Assembly: GCA_022925895.1 (NCBI GenBank) | Contig: JAKSYS010000028.1 | Location: 62,001 to 126,000, forward strand | From: Fragilaria crotonensis | Lineage: Eukaryota > Bacillariophyta > Fragilariophyceae > Fragilariales > Fragilariaceae | Reading direction: 5' to 3' | Length of the DNA stretch: 64,000 bases | In this document: positions 32,253 to 41,429 of the stretch, piece after piece | Position numbering within the stretch: position 1 is the stretch's first letter | Layout: every line of letters starts with the position of its first letter | Notes under the pieces: generated by a model | The model's input: the letters and a program-made list of their open reading frames with translations, nothing else | Database searches by the model: none | Told to the model about the DNA's origin: nothing | Translations under genes and position numbers: made by a program

Positions 32253-32488
32253 TTAATTGAAGCTAGGGACTAGTTCCCCCTGTCTCGCTCGTGCTCGCGA
32301 CACTGATCCGGGCCGCGCTACACTTCGTAGACTAGATGGTTGATTCGAGAATCAACCGAAGAATGGCAGTTGCTTCGTTGCGTTTCAAGGCGTCGGTGAC
32401 GCTGCCGAATTCTGACAGCCGTAGGCTCCGTGGAGTGCGTGCTGTTCGGCCCGTCTGGCTGCCGCCCGACTGCACTCCCGTCGAACAG
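32253..32488 (-). repeat. Split direct repeat a2
   Basis: Matches a1 at 38079-38315 with very few differences (for example GCCGCCCGACTG versus GCCGCTCCGACTG). It contains the 20-bp palindrome GGTTGATTCGAGAATCAACC at 32338-32357. Confidence 0.92.
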
Positions 32489-32666
32489 CGGGACATTCCC
32501 GCTTCCGACAGGATCTCCGGCTCTGCGGCAGCTGCGGCGGATGTGTAATCATGTAATGTAGAAATGTAGAAATGCTAAGGAGGTTGGCGAAAAGCGGCGC
32601 GTTTACTATGCTGCCGCACGCGCCTACCTCGGTGCTCTCCGTTGTTACGGGGTTGCACTTCATTGG
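32488..32666 (-). repeat. Split direct repeat b1
   Basis: Direct copy of b2. It abuts a2 with no spacer (they share one G at 32488), so the junction reads GTCGAACAGCGGGACATT. The end of the recombinase frame (32660) reaches into its edge. Confidence 0.9.
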
Positions 32667-33848
32667 CCATTGGGGCCAGGAGGGCTGGAAAGGGTGGGCC
32701 ACCGGGCGGAGCGCCGGGGAAAGGGTGGGAGATTGAGGCGGAAGTCGCCGCCGCGAAGCATGGCGGTGGCAACGCCAGCCATGATAGGTTGCGCCTGCAC
32801 GTGTAAGTAGCGGTAGACTTCGTCCGATCGCCAGCGGCCGATGAGGCGGAGGCGATCGGACCCAATGCCGGCACATAAGAGGGCCATGGCGCCGCCCGCA
32901 CGAGTGCAGCGGGCGGAAAAATCGGCAGCAACCAGATCGGGCAGGAAAGAGACGGCGTGCCGGATGAGGGTAGTGATGTGCGCGGCGAGGACAAAGCGCC
33001 ATACGTCCCCTGGAGTGCGATAAGCATTGAGGGGGGTTGTGGGCGTAGCGCCTGCGGCGCGAAGTTGGGTGATGCGGCGGATCAAGGCGTGAACAGGACA
33101 ATTGGTGGGGTGGCCACTTCGCCCATGACCGATGGTTTCCCCACGCACACCGTTCTTCTGAGTGGTGAACGTGAGGGTAACGAAAGTAGCGGCGTGGAGG
33201 TCGGCGAGCGGACAGGTGAGGGGAGCCAGCCGGCGGTGACCGATCGAGACACCAATGTCCTGGAGGCGGAAGAGATCATCAGCCTCCGTGCGTGGAATAC
33301 CGCTGTATTCACCAGGGCGCAGGAGAAAATAGTACGCGAGGAGAAGGCAGTCCCCGGAGGCGGAAGCACGGGACCCCGGCGGGTGCGCCATGGCGTGCAT
33401 GTGGGCGTGTCGCAACACCGAAAATGGCATGGGCTTGACACGTGTCGGGGGGGTGTCTATGCGTTTCCACGCGGCAAACAGGGACTGAAGGCGGAAGTCG
33501 ACGGCACCAAACGAGTTCAGGCGAGGGTCGTCGGCCCCACCCGGGTGAACGCCTGCGCGACCTGGCGGACGGCGTCCTCCACTGTGCGAGATCGAACAGG
33601 CCGGTCGCTGGGTGCGATGCGACCGGCGCGGTATTGTTGGGCAAAGAGCATGAGAACGGGGACTGGGTCGCCGTGTATGTCATCAAGGCGGGGTGGATCC
33701 CATGCGTGGTACAGAAACGGTGCCAGGCACGGACCGCGGAGGAGGCCGAGGTGAGCCGATGCGCAGACTGGCCGGAACGGAGCGTTGCCGTAACAACGCC
33801 CCAATCACTGCAGAGTGCATCGCGGGCTCGAGGTGGAGCAACTTCCAC
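32660..33848 (-). pseudogene. Tyrosine recombinase of the retrotransposon (frame-broken)
   Basis: The catalytic part lies in one frame from about 33535 to 32660. It has the first active-site Arg in YYFLLRPGEYSG, the second Arg in SARCTRAGGAM, a GRWRSDEV block and the likely nucleophile Tyr in VYRYLH. In most DIRS-type recombinases a His stands three residues before the second Arg; here an Arg is present instead. The N-terminal SAM-like helices are spread over two other frames: AVRAWHRFCTTHGIHPAL in the frame from 33848, and VRQVAQAFTRVG and neighbours in a third frame near 33700-33535. At least two frame shifts therefore separate start and catalytic core. The enzyme would join circular retrotransposon DNA to the chromosome. 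Confidence 0.75.
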
Positions 33849-35758
33849 GAGGTGGCCTGAGGATAAACAGTATTAAAATGAGTGAGAAAGGCGGAGTCCG
33901 ATAAATCCCAACGCCGACTTGCATCGTCGGCCATCACATTGGCGGTGCCTGCAATGTAATCGTGTTGTGGTACGTAGCGGTGATATCGCTGGTGCAAGGC
34001 ATTGAGGCGGAGCAGGTAGGCCCTGGCAGTGCTGGCGGTGGCAGATCCTTTGGTCGCCCAGGCCAAGGAGGCGCGATTGTCACCCGCAAGCCAGATGGGG
34101 CGCTCAGCCACGGAGGTGGCTTGCGTGAGGACGTGCTTATGCGCCATGGTGCCAGCGAGCTCAAGGTCCGAAATTGATACTGTGCCGTGGCGATTGTCAC
34201 TGGTGACAAGAGTCTGTTGGAGGGGGCTCGGAAAGGTCGCGCGCCAGACAAAGGGCCCCGAGGTTGAGAGAAACCAAACCCCCCCCATGCCTCGTTGGCA
34301 AGCATCGCAAGCGCCATAAGCAAGCGGGGCACCTACTGGTATGAGCTCTCGAAACCGTGTAGGACGCACCCGGAGTGAGTCGGCGATAGCTCGGAAATCC
34401 GCGAGGCTGTCAAAGATGCGACGGCTGAGACGCACGCGATGTCGATCGCCGTGTCGAAGTGCGTCCTGCAACGTGGAGAACAGGCCGCGAGCACCGGGTA
34501 AGGCGGCGGCCATAGAACGCAACTCCCCCAAGAGTTGATGCCAAGCCGGCAGGGGGACGCGCTTCCGTGTCGGGGGAAAGGCGTCGAGGAGAGTGTAGAG
34601 CCGCGCCAGACGGTGCGGAGGCAGGTTGAGCGTGCCCGCCACCGTGTCCAGGTCCCACCCGAGAATTGTCTTCTGAGTTGCCCAAGATGCGTCGCCTTGA
34701 CGGAGCTTCTTAATCGAAACGGGCTCCTTCCGACTACCACGATCCGAAGGTGCCAGTGGGCGGAGGACGTGGTCGATCGCGTGCAAGGCGGCGCGCATCA
34801 CGCGACGCCGATGGCGCTTCGTCTGCGCCGCCAGGATAAAGTCGTCAACGTACACGTCCCCGTAGGTAATCGGAGGGGTGCGTTGGACGGTCGAGCCCTC
34901 CCGGGCCAGGCGCGGCGCGTCTCCTCCTATCGTGGGCGGCACGTCGGCTGGTGGAGTCGCCGCTAGGGACTCCAAGTGGTGTGGGGGCAATTGGGCCCCC
35001 CGGCGCAGAGCCCCATTCAGCAGATCACAGGCGGTCTCGGTGACCGACGTGAAGTACGGCGGGCTCTCGACCCAGCCCATGGGCAAGGTGAGGGGAAGTG
35101 CCACCAGAGGAGCACCGCCGTCCGTCGGGAGAATCACGCCCAAACGAGGGATGTCATGAGGTCGCAAGGAGATACGGTAGAAACCGTCGGCAATGTCGAT
35201 CTTCGCCAGGAAGACCGGCCCGTAAGCTGGGTTGGCGTTAACCAATTTGGTGAGGAAACGGCGGAGCGCCCTCCCAAACTGCATGGCCTCGGGGTGCCAG
35301 CCGGGCGGTGTCGTCGTTCACCCCGGGTAGGTGTAATCGACGATGAGGCGCGGACGGCGGTTGCGTTGGGGCACAACGCCCAATGGGGATAAGCGCAGAT
35401 TGGGTAGTGTCAGCGCCACCTCCAGCGGGAGTACCACCCAGAAGCCTTGGTCGCAAAACTCCACCATCTCGGTGCATACGAACTCTACTTCGCCCTTCGC
35501 CGACTGATGGGAGCCCCGTGCTGCTGCGCGCTGCAGTTGTTCCTCCGACCAAGGGCCCGTGTGCAAGGGAACGCCCGCGCCTCGCTTTCGAAGGTGCTCC
35601 AGCAGGCGAGCAGCCTTATGAGGCAAAGTGCCTACAGTGGGCGTGATGTCTGCCTGACCTCGTTCAGTTGCCACAAACCATTCCCAATTGACACTGTTAT
35701 CTAATTTAGCCGCTGCCTGTTCCGCATACTTACGCAAAGTGATCTCTGCACGAGACAA
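33683..35758 (-). pseudogene. Reverse transcriptase / RNase H of the retrotransposon (frame-broken)
   Basis: The 5' part (35758-35318) carries the fingers region of the reverse transcriptase (LGVVPQRNRRPRLIVDYTYPG) and stops. A short stretch in another frame (VNDDTARLAPR) bridges to the main open part (35284-33683), giving two compensating one-base shifts near 35318 and 35290. The main part has the palm motifs KIDIADGFY (about residues 28-36 from 35284) and YVDDF (residues 145-149, the catalytic Asp pair). An RNase H domain follows with acidic residues in YGACDACQRGMGG, SISDLELAGT, WLAGDNRASLAW and NVMADDASRRW. The fused RT-RNase H order is that of DIRS/PAT-type elements. Confidence 0.82.
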
Positions 35759-35889
35759 ACGGGTGTCATCCCCATTTACTCGTGCGCGTGTCGTTGCCCG
35801 CCTGGATCCGTCGTCGAGTTCGCCGGGCCATGGTGGTGCTTGTAAGAGCCAGGAGCAGCAGCTGTCGCTTCCGATCCCTGGCCCCAGCG

Positions 35890-38037
35890 TCAGGTGCTAG
35901 CAGCCGCCGCTGCAGTGGGTGCGACCAGGTGCGCCCTCACGTGCGCCAAGAGTCGTGTGCGTTCCCCTGGATTGGCAAATGGGCGATGCGTGGAGGCCCT
36001 GCCGCAGTTGGTGTAGCAACCGCCCCGCCCCCACCAGGATACACAAAATGCATTGCCGGCGTCGTTGGCTGGCGGTGGATGCGCACGTAGGAGGTCGCGC
36101 ATCTGAGGGCGCAACTGCAAAGTGTCAAACTCAGGATCCCGTGCTGGGTTGGCGACGTAAGTTCCCTGGGGCGCCGTCGCGCCACTGGCACCACTGCTAG
36201 CGCGGCCCCCGCCTGTCGAGGCCGTCAGCCCTGACGTGGTAGAGGCGGCAGTCGAGGCCCGAGTTGTGCGGGTGCCAACTGTGTTCGCCTCGCCCCGGAA
36301 TGCAGTGCTCGCGTCGGCCGTCACCGCAGCCGGGAGTGGCAGCCATGAGGACGACATGTGGAAGCAGCCGCGCTGGAGATCGCGGAGTAACTCGTGAAAT
36401 GAAGGAGGCTCCGGTGCATCCATATCTGCCCCGACCCCCCCACTCACCTGCAGTGCCTGCAAGTACTCAAACACGTTAATCTGGACGTGCCGGAGGACGT
36501 GTGACGCGTACACGTCCCACCATGGGGTGCCCGCTAGACCTTGGTGGTGCCCGAGGTAATGCGGGAGCCGCTCGTGGAACTTGTTCCCAAGCAACCACAT
36601 GCTCTTCACGAAAGGGTTCGAGTCGCCCGGCCCTTGAAATAAGGTATGGGCAAGGATGGCGAAGCGCCGTAGGGTCAAGCTGACTTGATTAAGGTCACGG
36701 GGCAGCTTGACTTTCTCCTTGTCGCGAATATCGCGTATATCGGCCAAGGATGCGCTGGCCGTTCCTTGGTCCAATTGATTTGCCACGTTCGCTTCGTCGA
36801 GCGCCCGGTAGTGCTCCGCCTGGCTGGTGTAGACGACCAAAAATGGTTGGCAGCCCGCTCCGAGGTCGTCGGGACCGTTGCCGACAAAATTCAGACTGGC
36901 GATCATCTGCTTGAGGCTCGTGGTCACCGCGGGACAGTATAGATCCGGTGTGAGTCCCCGATCCACGCATACTTTAGTCAGCTCCTGTTGGATGATAGAT
37001 TGTTGTTCCCCTTTGGAACCACGGGCTAGGCGATTCCATAGGGGTGCAAGTTCGTCAACTGAGTTCACTTGGCAATAGCGAAGCAACACTGGATACGTCT
37101 CGCGGTACGCATCCATGATGCCTTTAGGCTCTCGAGTAGTGCGACCACCAACTTCCCCCATGGTGGCTGTCAATTGTTGGACAGCCGTTACCATCGGGTC
37201 TATGCCGCCTCGTACTGGTGCTCCCCCCCCGAGTCGATGGCTCGGCAACTCGCCGGTCACTTTGGCCGCCACGTAGTCGCTCACCGCTGCCGGGAGGAGC
37301 AGCAATGGGAACGAGAGCGCGACCGCTGGTACAGCGGATAGATCCCCCGCCCCCCCTCGAGCGGTGCAAGCGACTCGAAGCCAGGAGAGGACATCCGCGC
37401 AGGCTTCGTCCACGCCATCCGCTGCAAACTGCCCTGTCAGTTCCTGATAGGCTGTGGCCGGACTCACACCGTCTCGGTGGATCAACGTGGCCGCATATTT
37501 TGCAGGTATGACCTGGGTCAACCGAGGCCTGATTACCTCCGTATTTGGCGTGCCCGCCGCGTACGGTCCTAGGGCCGTGCCGGGAGGGGCTGCCGCCAGA
37601 CGATCTGGCATTGAGGCCATGGTGGGTACTCGGACCCCGGCCAGGATGAGTGAGAAGTGGGAATTATCAACTTCGACCACTGGCATCTGGGTGGCGCGAA
37701 CGTCACCTAGTAACCCCATGCTGAGGTCCACCAGGCCGCCCCCATCTCCCGGCAGTTCAAAATATCGCATCATGCGATGAAGTACCCGAACCTCGACTCC
37801 GGTGTTGGGCTTCTTGTTGAGACAGAGGAACGTCATAGGACGACGCTCACTCAACACGAAAGTCTGTTCCTTCAGGTTTGCCGGTGTAGGGCGCTCTCCG
37901 CCCCCCACAGCGTCGGTGAATCGGTAACTCGACACGAGGCGTGCAGGCTCCGGCTCACCGTCTTGATAACCGACTGTCGAGTAGAACTCCCGGTAGCTAC
38001 CGGGTTGGGCGACGTCGTTAGGAAACTGCTGTGCCAT
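35890..38037 (-). CDS. Gag-like protein of the retrotransposon
   Basis: An uninterrupted 715-residue frame starting at the ATG at 38037, 42 bp inside repeat a1, and the first gene of the element. The body is helical and without known domains. Near the C-terminus is a cysteine/histidine cluster (FCVSWWGRGGCYTNCGRAS followed by THRPF), a zinc-finger-like motif with C-x-x-x-x-x-x-x-C-x-x-x-C-x(5)-H spacing that probably binds nucleic acid. A Ser/Thr/Ala/Gly-rich linker precedes it. By position and motif it should be the capsid/nucleocapsid-like protein that packages the element RNA. About 130 bp separate it from the polymerase frame. Confidence 0.75.
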   Translation of the reverse strand: MAQQFPNDVAQPGSYREFYSTVGYQDGEPEPARLVSSYRFTDAVGGGERPTPANLKEQTFVLSERRPMTFLCLNKKPNTGVEVRVLHRMMRYFELPGDGGGLVDLSMGLLGDVRATQMPVVEVDNSHFSLILAGVRVPTMASMPDRLAAAPPGTALGPYAAGTPNTEVIRPRLTQVIPAKYAATLIHRDGVSPATAYQELTGQFAADGVDEACADVLSWLRVACTARGGAGDLSAVPAVALSFPLLLLPAAVSDYVAAKVTGELPSHRLGGGAPVRGGIDPMVTAVQQLTATMGEVGGRTTREPKGIMDAYRETYPVLLRYCQVNSVDELAPLWNRLARGSKGEQQSIIQQELTKVCVDRGLTPDLYCPAVTTSLKQMIASLNFVGNGPDDLGAGCQPFLVVYTSQAEHYRALDEANVANQLDQGTASASLADIRDIRDKEKVKLPRDLNQVSLTLRRFAILAHTLFQGPGDSNPFVKSMWLLGNKFHERLPHYLGHHQGLAGTPWWDVYASHVLRHVQINVFEYLQALQVSGGVGADMDAPEPPSFHELLRDLQRGCFHMSSSWLPLPAAVTADASTAFRGEANTVGTRTTRASTAASTTSGLTASTGGGRASSGASGATAPQGTYVANPARDPEFDTLQLRPQMRDLLRAHPPPANDAGNAFCVSWWGRGGCYTNCGRASTHRPFANPGERTRLLAHVRAHLVAPTAAAAAST

Positions 38038-38078
38038 GATGTGGGCCAAGACTCCACGGTTGCGCCAGCTGGTTCGGC

Positions 38079-38315
38079 TTAATTGAAGCTAGGGACTAGT
38101 TCCCCCTGTCTCGCTCGTGCTCGCGACACTGATCCGGGCCGCGCTACACTTCGTAGACTAGATGGTTGATTCGAGAATCAACCGAAGAATGGCAGTTGCT
38201 TCGTTGCGTTTCAAGGCGTCGGTGACGCTGCCGAATTCTGACAGCCGTAGGCTCCGTGGAGTGCGTGCTGTTCGGCCCGTCTGGCTGCCGCTCCGACTGC
38301 ACTCCCGTCGAACAG
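38079..38315 (-). repeat. Split direct repeat a1 (outer left end)
   Basis: Outer repeat at the 5' end of the minus-strand element. Near-identical to a2. It carries the same 20-bp palindrome at 38164-38183 and ends at GTCGAACAG, after which unique flanking DNA starts. Confidence 0.92.
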
Positions 38316-38693
38316 TTATTGTGCAATTTAACAATTTAACTTGTGTATTATAAAATCAAAAGATTCGATTTTTTAAGAAACGCGATCGGCTCGATTAGGG
38401 GACGCAAACAAACACGCATTCCACTTTCGAATATACGAATATGAAAAAGCACGCGGCATGCTCTACCGTGTGTACACCCTTGTTTCGTACTACAGTACCG
38501 GCATACATGTAATTTCATACTGAGTACAGGAGATCTATGGAGTATGGAGTCAAGCCAACACAGGAGACGAACAAATATCACACAAACGATTGTCATCATT
38601 CTCATTCCCTACTTTGCCAGCATGGAGATTGAAGACAGGGATACAGGTTGCAATGATGACATGAAGTTCTTCTTGTTCTTTGTAGTTGCTCAA
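38316..38693. other. Intergenic flank, no gene seen
   Basis: 378 bp of AT-richer DNA beside the retrotransposon. GTAC motifs occur at 38468-38525. Nothing else is supported. Confidence 0.4.
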
Positions 38694-38897
38694 TCATAAA
38701 CAACAAGGTTGTGGTGGTGATCCATTATCTTTGTTGTATCCGTTGAGAACAACAGTGATTCCATCACCTGCCTGCAGGCTGTTTAGCAAATCCCTTTCCT
38801 TATCTTTGTCGTATCCGTTGTGAACAACAGTGATTCCATCGCCTGCCTGCAGGCTGTTTAGTAGCAAATCCTTTTCCTCCAGATCACAGACATCCAT
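38694..38897 (-). CDS. Short frame built on a duplicated 25-codon unit
   Basis: A 67-residue frame with ATG at 38897. It contains two copies of LLNSLQAGDGITVV followed by (H/L)NGY(D/N)KD. The repeat period is 75 bp, a multiple of three, so the duplication keeps the frame. No family recognised. It may be a fragment of a larger or transposon-borne gene in this debris region rather than a working gene. Confidence 0.3.
   Translation of the reverse strand: MDVCDLEEKDLLLNSLQAGDGITVVHNGYDKDKERDLLNSLQAGDGITVVLNGYNKDNGSPPQPCCL
38726..38873. repeat. Direct tandem duplication, 75-bp period
   Basis: TATCTTTG(T)(T/C)GTATCCGTTG begins at 38726 and again at 38801. It is followed in both by AACAACAGTGATTCCATC and CCTGCCTGCAGGCTGTTTAG. 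The second copy has a 3-bp insertion (TAG) near its end. Confidence 0.85.
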
Positions 38898-38959
38898 CTT
38901 TCAGCTCCAAGAGGCATTTATTTGTATCCAAAGGGACTACCTGGAATCCCTGGTGATTT

Positions 38960-39650
38960 GACATCTCCCATATTCAAAGACCAAACGTTTCCAAATGATG
39001 TTCCAACTATCAGCAAGGAGTCGTGTCCAGAAAAACTTTTGAAGACATTCGTATGCTGGCTGAAAGCATCCTTTATATGCACCTCAACTGTTGCAACTGG
39101 TCAAAAGGGGGCATCTTTGGAAGCAAAAGTCCTGTTGCCTTTAAATGCCATTGCATACTATGGAGTTGCAACCCACAAACCACATTCACTAATTTGTATA
39201 TCCAGATGGTGCCAGGACTTGCAGAAGCAAAATGCTCTGATGAATTTGCTGCAATGACTTCTTTACTATGAGGAATGATATCTCCGCATCCCCAATGCCA
39301 CTGATATGAAGATGTTGATTTTACTTCACAACAAGGTTTGTTACCAAAATAATGGAATGTTTGGCTTGTCATTGGTTTGCATTCACCCAGGATAAAAATA
39401 TTGTCCAAAGGGATGGTAGTCAGCAGCATCCTTGAAGAGGGAAAGGAGAGTGGCAGACTGACAGTTGGTGTGCTTGAAGCATATGTCATTCCAATTTTTG
39501 GTTCAAGCATGTGTCATTTGGATGTGCTGGGTTGCTGAATGATCTGAATATTCTCGATCCAGTGCCATTTTGGGAATCTTTGCTGGTTGACGATAAAACA
39601 TTTGCAGAGCTGGAGGAGAGCTGCTAGTTCACTGGAGTGTGGTACAACCT
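38960..39650 (+). pseudogene. Decayed PIF/Harbinger-like (DDE) transposase
   Basis: Fragments of a plant-type Harbinger transposase appear in order on the plus strand but in changing frames. Near 39026 is SRKTFEDIRMLAES, matching the N-terminal helix of this family. Near 39265-39300 are LYYEE and then YLRIPNATDMKMLILL (compare EYLR-x-P-x-x-x-D). Near 39350 is GMFGLSLVCIHPG in the place of GMLGSLDCMHW. Near 39505-39590 is FGCAGLLNDLNILDPVPFW, equivalent to FGxPGSxNDxNVLxxSP. The first catalytic Asp context is lost and no continuous frame exists, so the copy is dead. The family assignment rests on motif memory, not on a search. Confidence 0.5.
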
Positions 39651-41429
39651 GCAGACTTGCTCTCTGGCCTTTTGTTGTCATCATCATCTCCAATCTTCTC
39701 CGTCATGCAGCATCTCCGGCTAAATTGGACTGCAGATTTGAGATTCAAATCTACGATAGGATCCAAAAATCAGGAGATTTATTGTAAGTTCCATCTCAAA
39801 AAATTACAGTGTTCCAGCTCTGAACCGGCCAGAACCACCGGTTCTGAGCCGAGGTATTGTGTGTGTTTACTCTTAACAATAAAAACAACTCTATTGTCCA
39901 TCGGCAGACGCTCAGCAGTTATATATATGTAATATGTATCATTGCATTACACAAAAGAAAGCAAGATGGTGAATGTAGTTAATCAGGAGAATCTTATATA
40001 AATGGTGGATTAAGCATGAGCTAGAATTGATTGGGATGGGGCATGTTCATCAGCACACCATTCAATTTACCAGTTAAGTTGGGCACAAGGACTATACTAG
40101 AGATTGAATCTGTTCATTATAGTGAGCTTCAAGTTCAGAACTAAGTTGAAATGGACATACGTGACATGGCAGACAAATACACCCAGACAGATGGTTCCAC
40201 TGATGCAATGGCTGCATGGTGGTGGATTCAGGTTCATGCCAATCATAATTTGTCATATCTTGCTAGCAAGCTCAAGAAGGAAAATTGTTTGTTGAGGCAC
40301 TGAACCAAGCCCAGCAACAGATAGATCTGGATGTTGGACATAGACAAACTTGTGACAAATGGTCATGGTGGGGAAAGCATTCGGAATTTTCGTGAGGGAT
40401 CCTTTGAGTGTGTGGAACACTTGAATCAAGTGTGTCAAACTGCAGAAAATGTGCCAAGCCAAATCTGAGAATTTTGCTAAACTATCGTTTTTTAGCTTTC
40501 TTTACTTCTGACACTTCTGACGCATGGCGAATTCCAAAACTGTGACCGAAATTCTGGTGAGACCACCTGGTGCTGTAGCTGGTTTTCTCTTGCTAAAAAA
40601 TAAGTGAGTCAAGCTAGCTCAAGACTCCAGCCATGCCGACATGCCTTATAAATGCTCGCCTAGCCATGATTTGCAGGGGCTTTGTAAACATCATAAGCGT
40701 AAGTGATCCATAATCCATATAACATATACTGGTACATATGTATGTCACACATGTCACATGTATGATAATTATCATTCGAACCTCTTCTTCTAATAACCGT
40801 AAGTTTTGTAACGCTCATTTTTCGGTTTCAGGAACCTCCAGGAAAGCCGCACCACGTCTTCAATCATCCATTTTCAGTCGGCAGTCCGTTTTCGGTCGTA
40901 TGCTCGCATGCATACCAATTCTATGCATGTACTACGTGGTATCCCTGTGTACTGTACTTGAATGAGGTATGCACATGTCATACTACTACTTTGTACTACA
41001 AGGTACTGCAGTATTGGACACGGAGTACGAGTACGGATTACGTAATGCAATGTTCGTCACCTTATTCGAATAAAATACTGCTACTAGTACTACGTAGTAC
41101 ACACATCGAGTCCAGACGTCCAGAAGAGTCCTTCCCGAGTACTATAGTACAAGTACTTGTACTACTCCAGTCGTTGGGAAGTCTCGATGTGCTCGCCTTG
41201 GTGGGATGGTGGTGATAAGTTTTGATGTGACACGCAGTCGCCGCCCTTCGTCGGCTCACTTTTTTGTCGTCGTGGGAATCGGCTGTTTGGCGATACTGAA
41301 TTTCTACAGATCATTTGATTCATCGTTCAAGAGGAAGCTGGATCAATCCTGCAATCCCCTGCCACTGGTTGTCTCTACAATACTCGTAACTCCGACCACG
41401 CACTGGACGAGTACCAAGCTGCATTAAAG
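39651..41429. other. Gene-poor stretch with GTAC-rich tracts
   Basis: About 1.8 kb without a supported gene. It may continue the transposon debris on its left side. The right side (40720-41175) is dense in GTAC/AGTACT palindromes. Confidence 0.45.

Larger units (their letters stand above)
32059..38315 (-). mobile_element. Tyrosine-recombinase retrotransposon with split direct repeats (PAT/Ngaro-like layout)
   Basis: A 6257-bp element read on the minus strand. Its order is repeat a1 (38315-38079), a gag-like frame, reverse transcriptase/RNase H, tyrosine recombinase, then b1 (32666-32488), a2 (32488-32253) and b2 (32239-32059). This a1-internal-b1-a2-b2 layout is the hallmark of PAT- and Ngaro-type YR retrotransposons, and there is no DDE integrase. 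The element is visibly GC-richer than the flanks. No target-site duplication is evident, as expected for recombinase insertion. Several one-base frame breaks occur in the polymerase and recombinase frames, so this copy is either inactive or affected by the homopolymer-type errors seen elsewhere in the window. Exact ends are set by the repeat boundaries. Confidence 0.88.

Noticed and set aside
34029-35392. Plus-strand open frames across the retrotransposon polymerase
   Set aside because: GC-rich sequence keeps all frames open; only the minus strand has RT and RNase H motifs.
32059-38315. Ordinary LTR retrotransposon with 5' and 3' LTRs
   Set aside because: Only the a segment is present at the left end; the right end has b-a-b order, there is a tyrosine recombinase instead of integrase, and no target duplication is seen.
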